From positions 1-11,443 of the forward strand of contig JAGAFT010000108.1 in NCBI GenBank assembly GCA_017627975.1: a stretch of 11,443 nucleotides of DNA. Direction: 5' to 3'. The position numbers and the translations under genes are program-made. The notes beneath the pieces are model-generated. The model saw only the letters and a program-made list of their open reading frames with translations. It was not told where the DNA came from and did not search any database. Below, piece after piece: positions 1 through 6,203 of the stretch. Within the stretch, counting starts at the first letter, position 1. Each line of letters begins with the position of its first letter. The DNA is from Oscillospiraceae bacterium (lineage in GTDB: Bacteria; Bacillota_A; Clostridia; Oscillospirales; Oscillospiraceae).

Positions 1-141
1 ATCGTCCAGGGCAAGAAGTCCGTGGCCTTCTCTCTGACCATGCGCGATGAGAACCAGACCCTGACGGACGAGCACGCCGAAGAGATCCTGCGGGAAGTCC
101 TGAAGGCCCTGAAGGAAAAGCACGGCGCCGAAATGCGCTGA
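1..141 (+). CDS. pheT: Phenylalanyl-tRNA synthetase beta subunit, C-terminal end (partial)
   Basis: The window opens inside a reading frame whose last 46 residues are visible, beginning IVQGKKSVAFSLTMRD and ending KHGAEMR before a TGA stop. The pattern KSVAFSLTxRD, then TLTDEHAEEI and a helix ending in an LKEKHGAEMR-like tail, matches the end of the ferredoxin-fold anticodon-binding domain that closes bacterial PheT. PheT pairs with PheS to charge tRNA-Phe in the cytoplasm. The 5' part, and presumably pheS, lie to the left of the window. A strong intrinsic terminator follows about 55 bases after the stop, so this is the end of its transcript. The identification rests on a short but characteristic fragment. 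Confidence 0.88.
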   Translation: MVQGKKSVAFSLTMRDENQTLTDEHAEEILREVLKALKEKHGAEMR

Positions 142-157
142 CCAACCCCCGCGCGGT

Positions 158-196
158 ATTGCTCATTTCCCATTTAACATTTCACATTTCACATTT
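158..196. repeat. CATTTCA-type short intergenic repeat, copy 1
   Basis: An ATTGCTCATT block (158-167) is followed by AACATTTCACATTTCACATT (from 176), in which CATTTCA is repeated in tandem. The same two blocks occur at 7537-7567, again directly after a stop codon. It does not code. Its role is unknown; the recurrence suggests a dispersed intergenic repeat of this genome. Confidence 0.5.
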
Positions 197-197
197 C

Positions 198-238
198 CCC
201 GCCCTGAGGATCTGATCCCCGGGGTGGGATTTTTATTT
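198..238 (+). terminator. Rho-independent terminator of pheT
   Basis: The arm CCCGCCCTGAGGAT pairs with ATCCCCGGGGTGGG across a CTG loop. This gives a 14-position stem with a single A-C mismatch and a few G-T pairs. It is followed at once by ATTTTTATTT. Stem, short loop and T-run together make a strong intrinsic terminator downstream of the pheT stop. Confidence 0.88.
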
Positions 239-499
239 ACGGGGGAAAAAGGAGGGCCTGCGGCCATTGCCATGATTGCCGAGAACGGGGGATGGGACAT
301 AGCTTGGGAAACGGCGAAACATCCCATCGCGCCAGCGTTTTTGCCCTCTCATTGCCATCATTTCCCATACTTTTATAACATATGTATGATGTATATAGGA
401 AAGGGGAAGCCCTCCGTATATACGCGCGCACACGTATACGTATAAGAGTTTCAGAGCTTCGGAAATACTGCTGAGCAATGGCACCGCCCCCTCCGGCCC
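239..499. other. Gene-free stretch with alternating purine-pyrimidine tract
   Basis: No reading frame here has a convincing start, ribosome binding site or protein character. The notable element is 415-444, a 30-base run in which purine and pyrimidine alternate without a break. It contains the palindromes CGTATATACG (415-424) and ACGTATACGT (432-441). The stretch lies between the pheT terminator and the 3' end of the minus-strand DUF559 gene. No clear terminator for that gene was seen. Confidence 0.55.
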
Positions 500-862
500 T
501 CACTGGACTGTGCTGACTCTTTCTCCAACTGCCTCCTCAATGGCCCGGCACACGCGCCCCAGGTGATACCGGACCTCGTAGTTCGGAAACCGCAGCACCC
601 GAAGCCCCTCCGCTTCGAGTTTCCGGTCCCGGACCTGATCCGCGTACCGGCCGTCAAGCTCCTCGTGTTGCCGCCCGTCCAGCTCGATCACCAGTGCCGC
701 CGCCCGGCAGTAAAAGTCTACAATGTATTCGCCGATCACCCTCTGCCGGTACCAGTGCAGAGGGTGTCTGCGCAAATATCGGTACCAAAGCGCCTGCTCT
801 TCCAGCGTCATGGACTGCCGCAGCCCCCGCGCGGTCTCCAGCATGTAATCATGATCTGCCAT
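500..862 (-). CDS. DUF559 domain protein (Vsr/PD-(D/E)XK nuclease-like)
   Basis: This 120-residue protein covers a whole DUF559 domain, a family related to the Vsr very-short-patch-repair endonuclease fold. An N-terminal helix pair (about residues 8-32, with RQSMTLEEQALWYRYLR) leads into the core strands VIGEYIVDFYC and ALVIELDGRQHEE. Conserved acidic residues in view are E45, D49, E60 and D62. A later strand, LRVLRFPNYEV, is also typical. The start at 862 is chosen because GGAGGAGGGG lies just upstream; a longer frame would begin far from any binding site. The family is thought to act on DNA, but its substrate and in vivo role are generally not known. It stands alone on the minus strand, with about 200 bases separating it from the next upstream gene, and could be host or mobile-element cargo. 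Confidence 0.82.
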   Translation of the reverse strand: MADHDYMLETARGLRQSMTLEEQALWYRYLRRHPLHWYRQRVIGEYIVDFYCRAAALVIELDGRQHEELDGRYADQVRDRKLEAEGLRVLRFPNYEVRYHLGRVCRAIEEAVGERVSTVQ

Positions 863-1064
863 TTTTGCCCCTCCTCCGACATATAGTTCTGTCCTTTTTG
901 TTTGTGCGCGAGCTGCGGACATGTGTCTGCGAACGATGAACGCCGCTCGTGCGACCTCTCCACCCTCTGACCTGCACCGGTTTTTCCCCGAATTTCCTGT
1001 GCCCCGCAGTACGTCAGGCGGGGGAGAGGATTTCCGGATCCGCCCACCCGGAAAGCCTTTTCCC
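863..1064. other. Intergenic region with two short hairpins
   Basis: Between the two minus-strand genes lie two small inverted repeats. TTTCCGG (1031-1037) pairs with CCGGAAA (1048-1054), and CCCCGC (1002-1007) pairs with GCGGGG (1018-1023). Neither is followed by a T-run on the minus strand, so they are weak candidates for ending the upstream 182-residue gene's transcript. No gene was seen in this stretch. Confidence 0.35.
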
Positions 1065-1613
1065 TTATGCCGCGAACCTCGCCGCGGCTTCTTCGTCCTC
1101 TTCCGTGATCCACTGCGGAAGCTTCTTGGTTTCTTCGTCCTCGTCTCCTCCGAGGATGTCCCCGGTTTCGATAAAGTCCACGATCTTGTCTCCGTGGTTG
1201 ACTACTTCGCTGGAGCGCTGATAATCCGAATCATGAACCTTGACCCGGAACCAGTCTTCCGTCATCTGCCGTTCAAGGAGAGTTTCGAGGATCCTGTCCT
1301 CCTGCACGATTTGAGGTTTGCCCCGCTCATCCTCGTCGATGCCGTCCCCGCCGAGCCAGAAGATTTCGAAGCGCCTGCCCCTCGCGTTCCGGACCATGTA
1401 CCCGACCCCGAGCACGGTTTCGGGAACGAAGAAGATTTCTTCCAGAACCCCGAGCTTGAGATCTCGCATGAGCAGGCGGAAGTCTCCGAGAAAATCCGCC
1501 GCGTCGTCATATTCCCGAAGCGTCTCAATGTAGCTGCTGCCGAGTGCGCCCTGTACCCACTGGCCGGCCGTGGCGCTCATGTAGAAACGGTCCCAGAATC
1601 TCCCGACTCCCAT
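1065..1613 (-). CDS. Uncharacterised acidic protein, 182 aa
   Basis: I do not recognise this family. The protein is 182 residues and soluble-looking, with no signal peptide or membrane segment. The first half mixes aromatic and hydrophobic stretches (GRFWDRFYMSATAGQW, then LEEIFFVPETVLGVGYMV). The C-terminal third is strongly acidic (GDILGGDEDEE, then ITEEDEEAAARFAA). The start follows the stop of the 58-residue gene by only a few bases and has GGGGGTGA upstream, so the two are probably translationally coupled. Both are read from a good minus-strand promoter in the region shared with the XRE regulator gene. That arrangement suggests repression by the XRE protein. An internal ATG (MSATAGQW) is a possible alternative start. 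Function is unknown; an acidic effector, inhibitor or phage accessory protein are all possible. Confidence 0.7.
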   Translation of the reverse strand: MGVGRFWDRFYMSATAGQWVQGALGSSYIETLREYDDAADFLGDFRLLMRDLKLGVLEEIFFVPETVLGVGYMVRNARGRRFEIFWLGGDGIDEDERGKPQIVQEDRILETLLERQMTEDWFRVKVHDSDYQRSSEVVNHGDKIVDFIETGDILGGDEDEETKKLPQWITEEDEEAAARFAA

Positions 1614-1617
1614 TTCA

Positions 1618-1794
1618 TCACCCCCAGACCCGGAGGTAGCCGCCGTCCGGCTGCCGCTCCCACACCGTTGGGATCAGCCAGGGCTCTGTCCGATCCGCCA
1701 GGACCGCCCATCTCTGAAGTGCCGCCTGATAATTTCCGTAGAATTCCTCATGATGCAGGTTACCATCATTCCCGTACACTCTAAGCTTGAACAT
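1618..1794 (-). CDS. Uncharacterised small protein, 58 aa
   Basis: This small frame begins at an ATG preceded by GGAGGGGTAA at good spacing and ends in two consecutive TGA codons, 4 bases before the next gene's ATG. The product starts MFKLRVYGNDGNLHHEEFYG and ends GGYLRVWG. It is rich in aromatic residues (four Trp, four Tyr) and reads as a compact alpha/beta domain: strand, helix (YQAALQRWAVLAD), then two strands (PTVWERQ and GGYLRVWG). I cannot name a family. It is the first gene of a two-gene minus-strand operon under a TTGATT / 17 bp / TATAAT promoter that carries operator-like repeats. The strong promoter, ribosome binding site and coupling make it a real gene despite its size. Confidence 0.72.
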   Translation of the reverse strand: MFKLRVYGNDGNLHHEEFYGNYQAALQRWAVLADRTEPWLIPTVWERQPDGGYLRVWG

Positions 1795-1828
1795 CCTTAC
1801 CCCTCCTGCATTTACCGTTTTTTATTTT

Positions 1829-1857
1829 ATTATAAACGAAAACGGAACAAAAATCAA
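1829..1857 (-). promoter_or_regulatory. Minus-strand promoter of the 58-aa/182-aa operon
   Basis: On the minus strand, TTGATT (complement of 1852-1857) and TATAAT (complement of 1829-1834) are separated by exactly 17 bases. This is a near-consensus sigma-A type promoter, 35 bases upstream of the 58-residue gene's ATG. One 14-bp operator-like repeat (1832-1845) overlaps its -10 box and spacer. Confidence 0.78.
1832..1845 (+). promoter_or_regulatory. Operator-like repeat, copy 1
   Basis: The sequence ATAAACGAAAACGG differs at two positions from copy 2. It overlaps the -10 box and spacer of the minus-strand promoter, where a bound repressor would block RNA polymerase. Binding by the adjacent XRE protein is inferred. 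Confidence 0.5.
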
Positions 1858-1866
1858 CGATAAAGG

Positions 1867-1880
1867 ATAAACGTTAACGG
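1867..1880 (+). promoter_or_regulatory. Operator-like repeat, copy 2
   Basis: The sequence ATAAACGTTAACGG lies between the two divergent promoters and contains the perfect palindrome CGTTAACG (1872-1879). It is the best match to both other copies and may be the core site of the switch. Confidence 0.5.
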
Positions 1881-1890
1881 AAAATTCAAA

Positions 1891-1902
1891 AACGATATCG
1901 TT
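1891..1902. promoter_or_regulatory. Perfect 12-bp palindrome at the XRE promoter -35 box
   Basis: AACGATATCGTT is a perfect palindrome that overlaps the start of the TTGACA box of the plus-strand promoter. Its half AACGATA also occurs alone at 1856-1862. It differs from the ATAAACG repeats and could be a second class of operator for the same or another regulator. Confidence 0.5.
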
Positions 1903-1929
1903 GACAGATGTGCCGAAAACGTTTATTCT
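1901..1929 (+). promoter_or_regulatory. Promoter of the XRE regulator gene
   Basis: TTGACA (1901-1906) and TATTCT (1924-1929) are 17 bases apart. This is a consensus -35 with a good -10, placed just before the GGGAGGTGA ribosome binding site of the XRE gene. A 12-bp palindrome overlaps the -35 and an inverted copy of the 14-bp repeat fills the spacer and -10, which points to autoregulation. Confidence 0.8.
1913..1926 (-). promoter_or_regulatory. Operator-like repeat, copy 3 (inverted)
   Basis: Read on the minus strand this is ATAAACGTTTTCGG, two differences from copy 2. It covers the spacer and the start of the -10 box of the plus-strand promoter. The inverted orientation relative to copies 1 and 2 gives each divergent promoter a copy facing the other. 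Confidence 0.5.
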
Positions 1930-1947
1930 AATGTGGGAGGTGAGTTG

Positions 1948-2157
1948 ATGGATATTTCAACGAAAATCAAGCTCGCTGCAACCTATGCAGGGATCAGCGA
2001 ATCTGAACTTGCAAGACGAATCGGCATGTCTCCGCAGTCGCTCAACAAGCGTCTGAAAACAGGGAAGTTCACCTCTGAAGATCTGGAAAAATTCGCCGAA
2101 GCCCTCGGCGCCCGTTATGACTGCTTCTTTGAATTTCCCGACGGCCAGAAAATCTGA
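1948..2157 (+). CDS. XRE-family (Cro/C1-type HTH) transcriptional regulator
   Basis: This 69-residue protein is essentially one helix-turn-helix domain. Helices run KIKLAATYAG, ISESELARRIG (first HTH helix), SPQSLNKRLKTG (recognition helix) and SEDLEKFAEALGARY, followed by a short tail FFEFPDGQKI. This is the size and layout of single-domain Cro-like repressors, which usually bind palindromes as dimers. The ATG at 1948 is preferred to an upstream GTG at 1933 because GGGAGGTGA sits 7 bases before it and would lie inside the longer frame. The gene is divergent from the 58/182-residue operon and the intervening region carries repeated operator-like sites. It therefore probably represses itself and the divergent pair. 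A terminator follows its stop, so it is not cotranscribed with the terminase unless there is readthrough. Confidence 0.88.
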   Translation: MDISTKIKLAATYAGISESELARRIGMSPQSLNKRLKTGKFTSEDLEKFAEALGARYDCFFEFPDGQKI

Positions 2158-2191
2158 ATATCGCCAGGCCTGAAAACGGCCGCAGAGCATC

Positions 2192-2227
2192 AGAAGCCCG
2201 ATCAATCCGATCAGGCTTCTTTTTTTA
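2192..2227 (+). terminator. Rho-independent terminator after the XRE gene
   Basis: AGAAGCC pairs with GGCTTCT, and the inner GATC pairs with GATC across AATCC, giving a two-part stem followed by seven T. It lies 35 bases after the XRE stop and separates the regulator from the phage late genes. Confidence 0.88.
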
Positions 2228-2400
2228 TGCCCATTTCCAGAATTATGTAAACCAGACAACCATAGCTGAAATCACGTGAAAACCCTGCAATTACGCTCCT
2301 GTTTCTACTCTGGGAAAAAGCTGGGAAGAAATATCGAAGCCCCCTGGCTACAATGGAACCATACCGAAACCCAACCCATCCAAGGAGCTTGTGACCAACC
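2228..2400. other. Leader region before the terminase gene
   Basis: No gene or convincing promoter was found here. TACAAT at 2349-2354 is a possible -10 box but has no good -35. Two tiny frames (ATG at 2353, GTG at 2391) end before or inside the terminase start and look accidental. The late-operon promoter must lie here, or transcription must read through the upstream terminator. Confidence 0.35.
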
Positions 2401-4017
2401 GTGAAAAACTCCCAGGCACAACTGGATAATCTGAAGCTCTCCGCCCCGTATCGCTTTACGAGCGAGACCGCCCGTGAAGCCGGCAAGAAGGGAGCCAAAG
2501 CTTCCCAGGCAGCCCGAAAGCGCAACAAGACCATGGCCCAGCTTGCCAAGCAGATCGCCGAAGCCCGTGTTGAGTCCGCGGACATCCAGGATCAGCTGAA
2601 AGAACTCGGACTGACGGATGAAGAAATGCAGAATGCCGCCCAGGTTGTCGCCGGTGTGTTTTTCCATGCGATCAAGGGCGATATCCCCGCCGTGGACAAG
2701 TGGGAGCAGTTTGTGGAACGTGCCAACACGGAAGAGAACGGAATCCTCGACACGGATACGCGTCGGGCGCTCGCCATCATGCGCGCCAACTACCTGCCGA
2801 ATATCTCTTCCAACTTCGGCGCGATCTCCGTCTGCGCCCTGAAGCACAAGTACACCCATTATGAAGCCTCCGGCGGCCGCGGCAGCCTGAAGTCCTCCTG
2901 GGCCTCTCTCACGGTTGTCCGCCTGATCATGGAGCACCCGGACGCCCATGCCCTGGTGCTCCGCAAGATCGCCAATACCATGCGCGACTCCGTGTACGCC
3001 CAGTATCGCTGGGCCATCGAGCAGCTCGGCGTCTCCGAATTCTGGGAGGCGCGGAAAAGCCCGCTGGAACTCTGTTTCCGTCCCACCGGCCAGCGGATCC
3101 TCTTCCGCGGCGCCGACGATCCCATGAAGATCAAGTCGATCAAGGTTCCCTTCGGCTACCTGGCCATCACCCACTTTGAAGAAAAGGACCAGTTTTCCGG
3201 CCGGCCCGAGATCGACACCATCCTTCAATCCACCATGCGCGGAGGGGATGTGTACTGGAACTTCGAGACCTACAACCCGCCCCTGAGCCGCGACAACTGG
3301 GCGAACAAAGACAGCGCCGAAGAGCGCTCCGACCGCATCCAGCACCGCAGCTCCTATCTGGAGCTTGATGATCCTTCCTGGCTCGGCGACCAGTTCATCG
3401 CGGAGGCCGAAGAACTCCGGAAAAGAGATGAGCGCCGGTACCGTCACGAGTATCTGGGCGAAGCCGTCGGGTCAGGCGGGAACGTCTTCGACAATCTGGT
3501 GTTCCGTCCCGTCTCGGATGAAGAGATCGCGGCCTTTGCCGGCATCTACCAGGGTACGGACTGGGGCTGGTTTCCGGATCCGTATGCATTCGTCCGTCTT
3601 GCCTACGATCACGCCCAGGAAACCATCTACCTGCTCGATGAACTCTACGTCAACAACAAGACCAACGAGGAGACCGCCCAATGGATTACCTCTCACGGCT
3701 ACACCGACACGCAAATCACCTGCGACAGTGCGGAGCCGAAAAGCGTCGCAGACTACCGAAGCCTCGGGATCGCCGCGAAACCGGCAGTCAAAGGGCCTGG
3801 CAGCATCGATTACGGCATGAAGTGGCTGCAGGGCCGCAAGATCGTCATTGACCGCCGCCGCACCCCGAACGCTGCCCGCGAGTTTGAAAGCTACGAATAT
3901 GACCGCGACCGCAACGGCAATTTCGTCTCCGGCTACCCTGACCGCAACAACCATACCATTGACGCCACCCGCTATGCCCTCGAGCGCGTGATCCGCAATT
4001 ATCGCTCAAATGCTTAA
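2401..4017 (+). CDS. Phage terminase: small-subunit-like region fused to large subunit
   Basis: The 538-residue protein packages phage DNA into the procapsid. Residues about 1-125 resemble small terminase proteins of Firmicutes phages, with a basic motif KKGAKASQAARKRNKTMAQL (29-48). From about 127 (MRANYLPNISSNF) it is a PBSX-type large subunit, which is normally a separate protein of roughly 400-450 residues. The ATPase has Walker A GGRGSLKSS (158-166), where leucine replaces the usual Gly/Thr, and an acidic Walker B-like HFEEKDQF (E260, E261). The C-terminal RNase H-like nuclease has GTDWG (D387), CDSAEPKS (D442) and HTIDATRYA (D521). The frame is continuous across the junction. GTG at 2401 is the only in-frame start after an upstream stop; AAGGAG lies about 13 bases upstream, which is long. 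An internal ATG at 2779 could allow a separate large subunit but has no good binding site. Confidence 0.9.
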   Translation: MKNSQAQLDNLKLSAPYRFTSETAREAGKKGAKASQAARKRNKTMAQLAKQIAEARVESADIQDQLKELGLTDEEMQNAAQVVAGVFFHAIKGDIPAVDKWEQFVERANTEENGILDTDTRRALAIMRANYLPNISSNFGAISVCALKHKYTHYEASGGRGSLKSSWASLTVVRLIMEHPDAHALVLRKIANTMRDSVYAQYRWAIEQLGVSEFWEARKSPLELCFRPTGQRILFRGADDPMKIKSIKVPFGYLAITHFEEKDQFSGRPEIDTILQSTMRGGDVYWNFETYNPPLSRDNWANKDSAEERSDRIQHRSSYLELDDPSWLGDQFIAEAEELRKRDERRYRHEYLGEAVGSGGNVFDNLVFRPVSDEEIAAFAGIYQGTDWGWFPDPYAFVRLAYDHAQETIYLLDELYVNNKTNEETAQWITSHGYTDTQITCDSAEPKSVADYRSLGIAAKPAVKGPGSIDYGMKWLQGRKIVIDRRRTPNAAREFESYEYDRDRNGNFVSGYPDRNNHTIDATRYALERVIRNYRSNA

Positions 4018-4034
4018 TTCCGCTTTGCACTTTT

Positions 4035-4109
4035 CGGACACGGTTTCCCAGCGGACACGGGGACTGTTACCTCTGTCCGGGAGGACAGGGTGACCGTCCC
4101 CTGTGTCCG
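4035..4109. repeat. GGGGAC-type palindromic repeat, copy A
   Basis: A long hairpin spans 4052-4109. The left arm CGGACACGGGGAC...CTCTGTCC pairs with GGACAGGG...GTCCCCTGTGTCCG over a GGGA loop, with only small bulges and mismatches along about 27 pairs. A degenerate partial arm (CGGACACGGTTTCCCAG) precedes it at 4035-4051. It sits between the terminase stop and the portal's ribosome binding site. A near-identical element lies at 9019-9080. It has no T-run, so it is a mobile palindrome of REP/MITE type rather than a terminator, though it could stabilise or partition the transcript. Confidence 0.8.
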
Positions 4110-4143
4110 ACACGCCAGACGGTAAAACAATGAGGTACCCCAT

Positions 4144-5547
4144 TTGAATATTATCGAAAAACTCAAAGAACTCGGCTATACCACCGTTTCTCCGGATTGG
4201 TACCAGCTGATTGACCTCTGGGATGCGTGGTACAAGGGAACCGTCCGCGGCTTCCACGACTACCGTGTTTTTAATGGGATCAAGCACGTCCACTGCACCA
4301 AGCTGACTGCCGGCATGGCCAAATCCGTATCCGAAAACTGGGCGGATCTCCTGATGTCGGATAAGGTCAGCATCACTCTGGAGGGCACGGCGGAACAGAG
4401 CTTCTTCGACGCAATATGCGAGGCGAACAACTTTCACCAGCAGATGAACCGATACGAGGAATACTGTTTTGCGCTGGGAACCTCCGCCGTCGTCGCCCGC
4501 GTTACTGACATGAAGGTGGACGAAGAGGGGAGAGCCGTAAGCCCTGCGGGTGGCATCTGCCTTGACTATGTTCGGGCGGGTGAAATCTTCCCCCTCAGCT
4601 GGCGCAACGGCACCGTCCGCGAGTGTGCTTTTACCAGTTCTCACAGCTGCGGCGGCAGCAGCTTCGTTTATCTCCAGATCCATCACCTGGATGAAGATGA
4701 AAACTACGTGGTTGAAAACCACCTATTTCAGGAACTCAACGAAAACCTCCACGAAGTTCCGCTCGAATCCGTTCCGGCCTTCGCTGATGTCGCGCCGGTC
4801 TTCCACACCCACCAGGCCGAGCCGCTCTTCGTGCTGAATCGCCCAAACATTGCCAATAACCTGAATCCCGACATCCCGATGGGCGTCTCGATCTACGCCA
4901 ACGCCATCGACCAGCTCAAAAACTGTGACAATATCTTTGACAGCCTGAACTCCGAGTTTGTTTTGGGGCGCAAGCGGATCATGGTAAAGCCCGAGGCCCT
5001 GAAAAACCTGGACGGTGAACCCCTCTTCGACGCCAACGATCTGGTCTTCTACCTTCTCCCGGAGGATTCAAGCAATGGCTCCACCGTCAAAGAGATCGAA
5101 GCCAATCTCCGGACAGAGGAACATTTCACTGCTCTTCAGACTGCTTTGAACATGTTGGCCATCAAAACCGGCTTCGGATCCAATCACTGGAAGTTTGATT
5201 CCGGCCATATCACCACCGCAACCCAGGTGATCGCGGACAACTCGGAAGAGTACCGGACCCAGTGCAAGCACGAAATCGTCCTCGAACAGGTCCTGACCGA
5301 TCTGGCCCGCATCATCCTCCGACTCGGAAACGCATTCCTGGGCCAGAGCCTCAATGAGGAGGTCGAGATCTCCGTCGACTTTGACGCGTCCGTCATCGAA
5401 GACAAGACTGCCGACTTCGAGCGTGACTGCCGCATGCTGGAACTCGGCGTTCTGAGCAAGGAAGAGTTCCGGAGTAAATGGCTGAATGAGGATACAAAAA
5501 CAGCGGCCAAAGCAATTCATGAGATTCCCGACAAAGAAACGTCGTGA
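4144..5547 (+). CDS. Phage portal protein (SPP1 Gp6-like family)
   Basis: This 467-residue protein has the length and features of the SPP1 Gp6-type portal family. Portals form the 12-subunit ring at one capsid vertex through which the terminase pumps DNA. The N-terminal part (WYQLIDLWDAWYKGTVRGFH, then KLTAGMAKSVSENWADLLM) matches the usual opening of the family. The middle includes SIYANAIDQLKNCDNIFDSL, the long helix region lining the channel, followed by KTGFGSNHWKFDSGHITTATQV. The C-terminal segment is helical. The TTG start at 4144 is chosen because GAGGT sits 7 bases upstream and no ATG fits. It follows terminase after the hairpin repeat. No minor head (MuF-like) gene follows it, unlike many related phages. 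Confidence 0.92.
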   Translation: MNIIEKLKELGYTTVSPDWYQLIDLWDAWYKGTVRGFHDYRVFNGIKHVHCTKLTAGMAKSVSENWADLLMSDKVSITLEGTAEQSFFDAICEANNFHQQMNRYEEYCFALGTSAVVARVTDMKVDEEGRAVSPAGGICLDYVRAGEIFPLSWRNGTVRECAFTSSHSCGGSSFVYLQIHHLDEDENYVVENHLFQELNENLHEVPLESVPAFADVAPVFHTHQAEPLFVLNRPNIANNLNPDIPMGVSIYANAIDQLKNCDNIFDSLNSEFVLGRKRIMVKPEALKNLDGEPLFDANDLVFYLLPEDSSNGSTVKEIEANLRTEEHFTALQTALNMLAIKTGFGSNHWKFDSGHITTATQVIADNSEEYRTQCKHEIVLEQVLTDLARIILRLGNAFLGQSLNEEVEISVDFDASVIEDKTADFERDCRMLELGVLSKEEFRSKWLNEDTKTAAKAIHEIPDKETS

Positions 5548-5550
5548 TCT

Positions 5551-5602
5551 GCGGGCTAAAGCACCTGCCCGCCATAAATTCTGAGACCAAAGCACCGGTC
5601 TC
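5551..5602 (+). promoter_or_regulatory. Tandem hairpins with identical AAAGCACC loops
   Basis: Directly after the portal stop there are two hairpins. In the first, GCGGGC (5551-5556) pairs with GCCCGC (5567-5572) around T-AAAGCACC-T. In the second, GAGACC (5583-5588) pairs with GGTCTC (5597-5602) around AAAGCACC. The stems are unrelated and perfectly paired, while the eight loop bases are identical, which is the pattern of selected RNA structure. The second hairpin ends only 7 bases before AAAGGAG, the scaffold gene's ribosome binding site. A cis-acting RNA element bound by a protein or other ligand, tuning scaffold/capsid translation, is the natural inference. I do not recognise a named RNA family. 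Confidence 0.7.
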
Positions 5603-5621
5603 TTGTCAAAGGAGTAATCCA

Positions 5622-6176
5622 ATGAGTTTATCCCGTACTGATCTCAAATTGATTGGGCTGAATGATGATCAGATTTCCTCTGTCATTGCTGCCCACAGCG
5701 AAACGGTTTCTGCGCTGAAGCAGAAATATTCCGAGCTGGAAACGAAGTACAGCAGCGCGAAAGAAAGCGCTGACCGTCTCCTGACCGTTCAGAAGGAATT
5801 GGACGAGCTGAAGAAATCCGACTTTAAGTCGATGTACGAATCCGAGCAGCGTGCCCATAACGCGCTGAAAGAATCTGTCTCCCGTGAGAAAGCCCGCACT
5901 GCCAAAGAAAAGGCAGCTCGCGCCTACTACGAGGGCAAAAACATCCGGGGCAATAATCTTGCCATTGCCATGCGCGGTACCGATCTGGATCAGCTGCAGC
6001 TGGACGATTCCGGCAACCTGGCTGATACTGCGGCCCTCGATGCTCTGGTTGAAGGCGACTTCAAGCCCCTGGTGACCACCCGCCGTACCGTATCCAGCGG
6101 CGGAACCCTGGCCGGTCATCCCGAGCCGACTTCTTCTTCCAATGAAGTCATGAATAGACTTTTCAGAGGACTTTAA
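5622..6176 (+). CDS. Phage capsid scaffold protein (Gp20-like)
   Basis: This 184-residue protein lies between portal and major capsid, where scaffold proteins are normally encoded. It is dominated by a long charged coiled coil (about residues 25-110: LKQKYSELETKYSSAKES, then VQKELDELKKSDFKSM and similar). A short globular segment with RGNNLAIAMRGTDLDQLQLD follows, then a low-complexity tail ending NEVMNRLFRGL. This is the layout of the phage minor structural Gp20/scaffold family, which guides capsid assembly and then leaves the head. The ATG at 5622 is used because AAAGGAG precedes it; a longer frame from 5544 would cross the tandem hairpins and lacks a binding site. It is preceded by those hairpins, which may control it. 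Confidence 0.88.
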   Translation: MSLSRTDLKLIGLNDDQISSVIAAHSETVSALKQKYSELETKYSSAKESADRLLTVQKELDELKKSDFKSMYESEQRAHNALKESVSREKARTAKEKAARAYYEGKNIRGNNLAIAMRGTDLDQLQLDDSGNLADTAALDALVEGDFKPLVTTRRTVSSGGTLAGHPEPTSSSNEVMNRLFRGL

Positions 6177-6203
6177 TCAACATAAAGAAATGAGGTATTT
6201 TCT

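Noticed and set aside
921..1784. Long plus-strand open frame of 287 codons
   Set aside because: It is antisense to the 58-aa and 182-aa genes, lacks a ribosome binding site and has low-complexity Pro/Arg-rich composition. The minus-strand genes have promoter, binding sites and coupling.
2349..2354. TACAAT as the late-operon promoter -10 box
   Set aside because: No acceptable -35 hexamer lies 16-18 bases upstream and there is no proper extended -10.
2305..3447. Long minus-strand open frame of 380 codons opposite the terminase
   Set aside because: It is a shadow of the codon bias of the terminase gene; it has no start signals and no recognisable domain.
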